From Actinomadura violacea (GTDB lineage Bacteria > Actinomycetota > Actinomycetes > Streptosporangiales > Streptosporangiaceae): a stretch of DNA of 64,000 nucleotides. The stretch is taken from NCBI RefSeq assembly GCF_017573465.1, contig NZ_JAGEPF010000020.1, positions 175,487 to 239,486 of the forward strand, in the 5' to 3' direction. Within the stretch, counting starts at the first letter, position 1; each line of letters opens with the position of its first letter. Positions 61,521 through 64,000 of the stretch are shown piece by piece. The notes under the pieces were generated by a model. It was not told where the DNA came from, did not search any database, and saw nothing but the letters and a program-made list of their open reading frames with translations. The translations under genes and the position numbers were made by a program.

Positions 61521-62339
61521 TCAGGCCCGCCTCGAGTACATCCGCATGGCCAGCGGGAACGTGACGACGACGATCCCCGCCGCCCACGCCAGCGTGTACC
61601 AGACGTGGTTGCCGACCGGCCCGCCCACGGTCAGCGCCCGCACCGAGTCCGCCAGGTGCGTGACCGGGTTTACCTTCGTCCACGCCTGCAGCCAGCCCGG
61701 CATCGTCGAGGTGTTCGGCACCAGGATGCTGCTTCCGAACGTCAGCGGCATCACCCAGATGAACGCCAGCCCCTGCACCGTCTCCGGCGACGGCGCCACC
61801 AGCCCGACCAGCACCGAGATCCAGCACACCGCCAGGTAGAACACGTACGCCAGCGCGAACGCGCCCAGCACCGACAGCGGATCGGTGTGGAACCGGAACC
61901 CCAGGATCGAGCCGAACCCCACCAGCACCACCATCACGGTCAGGAACCGCACCGTGTCCCCGAGCACCGACCCGATCAGCGGCGCCGACCGCGCGATCGG
62001 CAGGCTGCGGAACCGGTCGAACACCCCCTTGTGGATGTCCTCGTTCAGCGCCGTGCCGAGGCCCATCGTCGCGAACATCGCCATCTGCGCCACCAGCCCC
62101 GGCAGCAGCTGCTGCAGGTAGGCGTGGGTGGAACCGGTGAGGGCGCCCCCGAACACGTACAGGAACAGCAGCAGGAAGATGATCGGCATCAGCGTCGTGT
62201 CGAGCAGCTTCTCCGGCGAGTGCTTCAGCTGCGCGACGTTGCGCCACGCCAGCGTCAGCCCGTGCCGCAGCGTCCGCCGCGGGCTGATCCGCGCCGGCGG
62301 CTCGGACGCCACGGGGGCGTCGACGGTCATCGTGGTCAT
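61521..62339 (-). CDS. ABC-2 type exporter permease (DrrB-like)
   Basis: 272 residues with six hydrophobic helices (for example LMPIIFLLLFLYVFGGAL, FLTVMVVLVGFGSILGF, VLGAFALAYVFYLAVCWISVLVGL). ABC-2 segments include DIHKGVFDRFRSLPIARSAPLIGSVLGD and LPLTFGSS-like MPLTFGSSILVP with NTSTMPGWLQAW. It pairs with the ATPase upstream, whose stop overlaps this ATG (ATGA). Confidence 0.93.
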   Translation of the reverse strand: MTTMTVDAPVASEPPARISPRRTLRHGLTLAWRNVAQLKHSPEKLLDTTLMPIIFLLLFLYVFGGALTGSTHAYLQQLLPGLVAQMAMFATMGLGTALNEDIHKGVFDRFRSLPIARSAPLIGSVLGDTVRFLTVMVVLVGFGSILGFRFHTDPLSVLGAFALAYVFYLAVCWISVLVGLVAPSPETVQGLAFIWVMPLTFGSSILVPNTSTMPGWLQAWTKVNPVTHLADSVRALTVGGPVGNHVWYTLAWAAGIVVVTFPLAMRMYSRRA

Positions 62340-63313
62340 GCCAGGCTCCCCTCGGAGATCAGGTCGGCGGGCGCGTCCTCGGCGAGGTGCCCGGTGAGTG
62401 TGAGGAAGACCTCGTCGAGGCTCGGCATCCGCAGCGACAGCTCCGCCGCCACGATCGACGCCTCGTCCAGCCGCCGGACCAGCGCGGGCAGCACCTTCGG
62501 GTCCTGCACCGGCGCCGTGACCAGGCCCGTCGCCCCCTGCACCTCCGGCCGCTCGCCGGTGAGCTCGGTCACGATTGCGGTCAGCTGCGCCGTCCGGAAC
62601 CCCTCCGTCGCGCGGACCGCCAGCGTCTGCCGGCCGATCCGCGACTTCAGGTCGTCCGACGTCCCCTCGGCGATCACCCCGCCGTGGTCGAACACCGCGA
62701 TCCGGTCGGCGAGCGCGTCGGCCTCCTCCAGGTACTGCGTGGTCAGCAGGACGGTCGCGCCGTCGGCGACCACCTCGCGGACCGTGTCCCACACCTCGTT
62801 GCGGGCCCGCGGGTCCAGGCCCGTCGTCGGCTCGTCGAGGAAGATGACCTCGGGACGGTTGATCAGGCTCGCCGCCAGGTCCAGCCGCCGCCGCATCCCG
62901 CCCGAGTAGGTCTTCACCGCGCGCCCGCCCGCCTCGGTCAGCCGGAACCGGGCGAGCAGCTCGCGCGCCCGCGCCTTGGCATCGGCCCGCCCGAAATCCA
63001 GCAGCCGCGCGATCATCACCAGGTTCTCGGCGCCGGTCAGCTCCTCGTCCACCGACGCGTACTGCCCGGTCAGCCCGATCATCGCGCGCACCCGCGCCGC
63101 GTCCTTGACCACGTCGTAGCCGCACACGGACGCGCGGCCGGCGTCCGGCTTCAGCAGCGTCGCGAGCACCCGGACGGCGGTGGTCTTGCCCGCCCCGTTC
63201 GGGCCCAGCACCCCGAGCACCGTCCCGCGCTTCGCCCGCACGTCGACGCCGTCCAGGGCCCGGGTCTCCCCGAACCTCTTCCGCAGGCCCTCGGCCTCGA
63301 TCACGTAGTCCAT
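62336..63313 (-). CDS. ABC exporter ATPase (DrrA-like)
   Basis: 325 residues. Walker A GPNGAGKTTAVR (about 39-50), Q-loop GLTGQYASVDEELTG, signature YSGGMRRRLDLA, Walker B VIFLDEPTTGLDPRARNEVW and His-switch TTQYLEEADALADRI. The C-terminal extension (RATEGFRTAQLTAIV ... SLDEVFLTLTG) is the DrrA type. Members export daunorubicin-like drugs or lipids; substrate unknown. Two direct repeats lie just upstream of the start. Confidence 0.95.
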   Translation of the reverse strand: MDYVIEAEGLRKRFGETRALDGVDVRAKRGTVLGVLGPNGAGKTTAVRVLATLLKPDAGRASVCGYDVVKDAARVRAMIGLTGQYASVDEELTGAENLVMIARLLDFGRADAKARARELLARFRLTEAGGRAVKTYSGGMRRRLDLAASLINRPEVIFLDEPTTGLDPRARNEVWDTVREVVADGATVLLTTQYLEEADALADRIAVFDHGGVIAEGTSDDLKSRIGRQTLAVRATEGFRTAQLTAIVTELTGERPEVQGATGLVTAPVQDPKVLPALVRRLDEASIVAAELSLRMPSLDEVFLTLTGHLAEDAPADLISEGSLA

Positions 63314-63330
63314 CGGTCAGCCCCTCACGG

Positions 63331-63367
63331 TCGTTCGTGTCGACATCACGTCGTTCTCGTTGACATC
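63331..63367. promoter_or_regulatory. 17-bp direct repeats upstream of ABC exporter
   Basis: TCGTTCGTGTCGACATC (63331-63347) and TCGTTCTCGTTGACATC (63351-63367) match at 14 of 17 positions with a 20-bp period, about two helical turns. They lie 18-54 bp upstream of the ATPase start and look like a tandem regulator site. Confidence 0.55.
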
Positions 63368-63523
63368 GCCAAGCGTCCGTGAGGGCCCTGACGCGGCGCG
63401 CACATCGCCGCGGGGACGCTGACGGCCGGCTGACACGCCGCTGATGCCGGCCGCTCCGCACCCGCTCGACCTGCGGGTTTCCGGCGGGCGTCCGCCGGGT
63501 GGCCGGGCGGTGGCCACGCCGAT

Positions 63524-63552
63524 TTGACGGACCGCACGAGCCTGCCTAATGT
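63524..63552 (+). promoter_or_regulatory. rrn promoter P1
   Basis: TTGACG (63524-63529), exactly 17 bp spacer, TAATGT (63547-63552): a strong sigma-70-type promoter pointing at the rRNA operon. Confidence 0.75.
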
Positions 63553-63566
63553 TCTTCCTGCCCCAA

Positions 63567-63710
63567 GGGGATGCGGGACGCCGACAGGCGGACGGCCCCT
63601 GGGGAAGCCACCCGGGAAAAACGGTTCGAAGCGTGCTTCGGAGCGAGGTACTCTGGAGTGGACGGCCCGAGAGGGGATGCAGGACGCCGCAAGGTGGCCG
63701 GCCCCGGGGA
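63567..63710 (+). repeat. Direct repeat in rrn leader (two about 38-bp copies)
   Basis: Copy 1 (63567-63605) and copy 2 (63673-63710) both read GGGGATGC-G/A-GGACGCC, then AGG(C/T)GG, then GGCCCC and GGGGA. Copy 2 follows a second candidate promoter (TACTCT at 63649-63654), so promoter and repeat seem to have been duplicated together. Confidence 0.7.
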
Positions 63711-63805
63711 CTCTTCCGCAAGATCAGAACAGGCGATCTTTCGTCGCCTGCACTGGCAAGCGGGAGGCGGGTCGGGGTTCCTGAAGATCGACTCGAGCGA
63801 GTGGG

Positions 63806-63833
63806 TTGACAGGAGCGAAAGTTCCGGTAAGTT
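63806..63833 (+). promoter_or_regulatory. rrn proximal promoter
   Basis: TTGACA (63806-63811), 16-bp spacer, TAAGTT (63828-63833). The best -35 in the window; it stands about 60 bp before the conserved leader boxes. Confidence 0.8.
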
Positions 63834-64000
63834 AGAAGGGTTGCCCCGGAGCGAGGGCCGCGGAAGCGGGTCTGGCGCGGTGGGTGTCCGTTTCTTGAGA
63901 ACTCAACAGCGTGTTAAAAGCCAGTGCCTTTATCGGTTCGGCCGGCATGGCCGGACCAACCCCGTGGCCATCCTCGTTTTCGGGGGTGGTGGGGATTTCT
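63834..64000 (+). promoter_or_regulatory. 16S rRNA leader (rRNA operon 5' end, cut by window edge)
   Basis: CTTGAGAACTCAACAGCGTG at 63894-63913 is the conserved leader element found before 16S rRNA in actinobacteria; TTGAG-AA-CTCAA inside it is a small hairpin. GTTAAAAGCCAGTGCC follows, then GGCCGG-CATGG-CCGG hairpins that probably belong to the RNase III processing stem. The 16S gene itself should begin after the last base of the window. Confidence 0.85.

Noticed and set aside
63317..63784. Short open frames in the region before the rRNA operon
   Set aside because: They overlap clear rrn promoters and direct repeats and show no protein-like features.

Overview
The window is one contiguous piece of a very GC-rich actinobacterial chromosome. 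GTG starts are very common, many genes overlap by ATGA or GTGA, and the gene order is tig-clpP1-clpP2-clpX ... valS-folC-DUF4233-ndk-mreB-mreC-mreD-mrdA-rodA-radical SAM-DUF2344-rne-rplU-rpmA-obg-proB-proA-nadD-rsfS. This is the classical actinobacterial core order. A family-level guess, from memory of synteny only, is a mycelial member of Streptosporangiales such as an Actinomadura relative.

Layout. 1-9.1 kb is accessory: a YciI-like protein, a HAD phosphatase with a TetR regulator facing an atypical SDR, an unknown duplicated-domain protein translationally coupled to an AbiEii-type nucleotidyltransferase, a secreted CBM2-FnIII-GH18 chitinase, a MarR/cupin divergent pair, and a NarL-type two-component system. 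9.2-13.1 kb holds tex with a very long Gly/Gln/Arg/Asn-rich tail and a DMT-like permease. 13.4-18 kb is the protein-quality block: trigger factor, two ClpP subunits behind a ClgR-like box, and ClpX. 18.1-19.6 kb is a second two-component system. 19.8-28.9 kb has valS, a repeat-bearing membrane protein, two head-to-head FolC-like genes, DUF4233, an MFS-like permease and ndk. 29.1-35.1 kb is the cell-elongation operon (MreB, MreC, MreD, PBP2, RodA). 35.2-46.3 kb carries a radical SAM/DUF2344 pair, RNase E, ribosomal proteins L21 and L27, Obg, and the proline genes proB and proA. 46.4-52.6 kb has a Tat-exported metallophosphoesterase, an M48 metalloprotease, a PaaK-like ligase, nadD, rsfS and a histidine phosphatase.

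52.6-56.4 kb contains two identical tRNA-Ala(GGC) genes that bracket two small genes. A Vms1/BaeRF-type peptidyl-tRNA hydrolase-like gene and a three-gene overlapping cluster (DUF7218, VOC, DUF1360) follow. 56.5-63.3 kb carries a 1,090-residue SARP/AfsR-type regulator, an amidase coupled to a 74-residue partner, and a DrrAB-type ABC exporter. From about 63.5 kb to the window end is the promoter and leader region of an rRNA operon whose 16S gene should begin just beyond the right edge.

The core genes form coherent modules: folding and proteolysis, folate, cell elongation, RNA decay with ribosome assembly, proline, and NAD with ribosome silencing. The least explained parts are the duplicated-domain/AbiEii pair, the FolC paralogue with an altered P-loop, the six-fold 27-bp repeat protein, the low-complexity arms of Tex and RNase E, and the tRNA-Ala-bracketed segment beside a Vms1-like gene. 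No insertion sequence, integrase, prophage or CRISPR array was seen.
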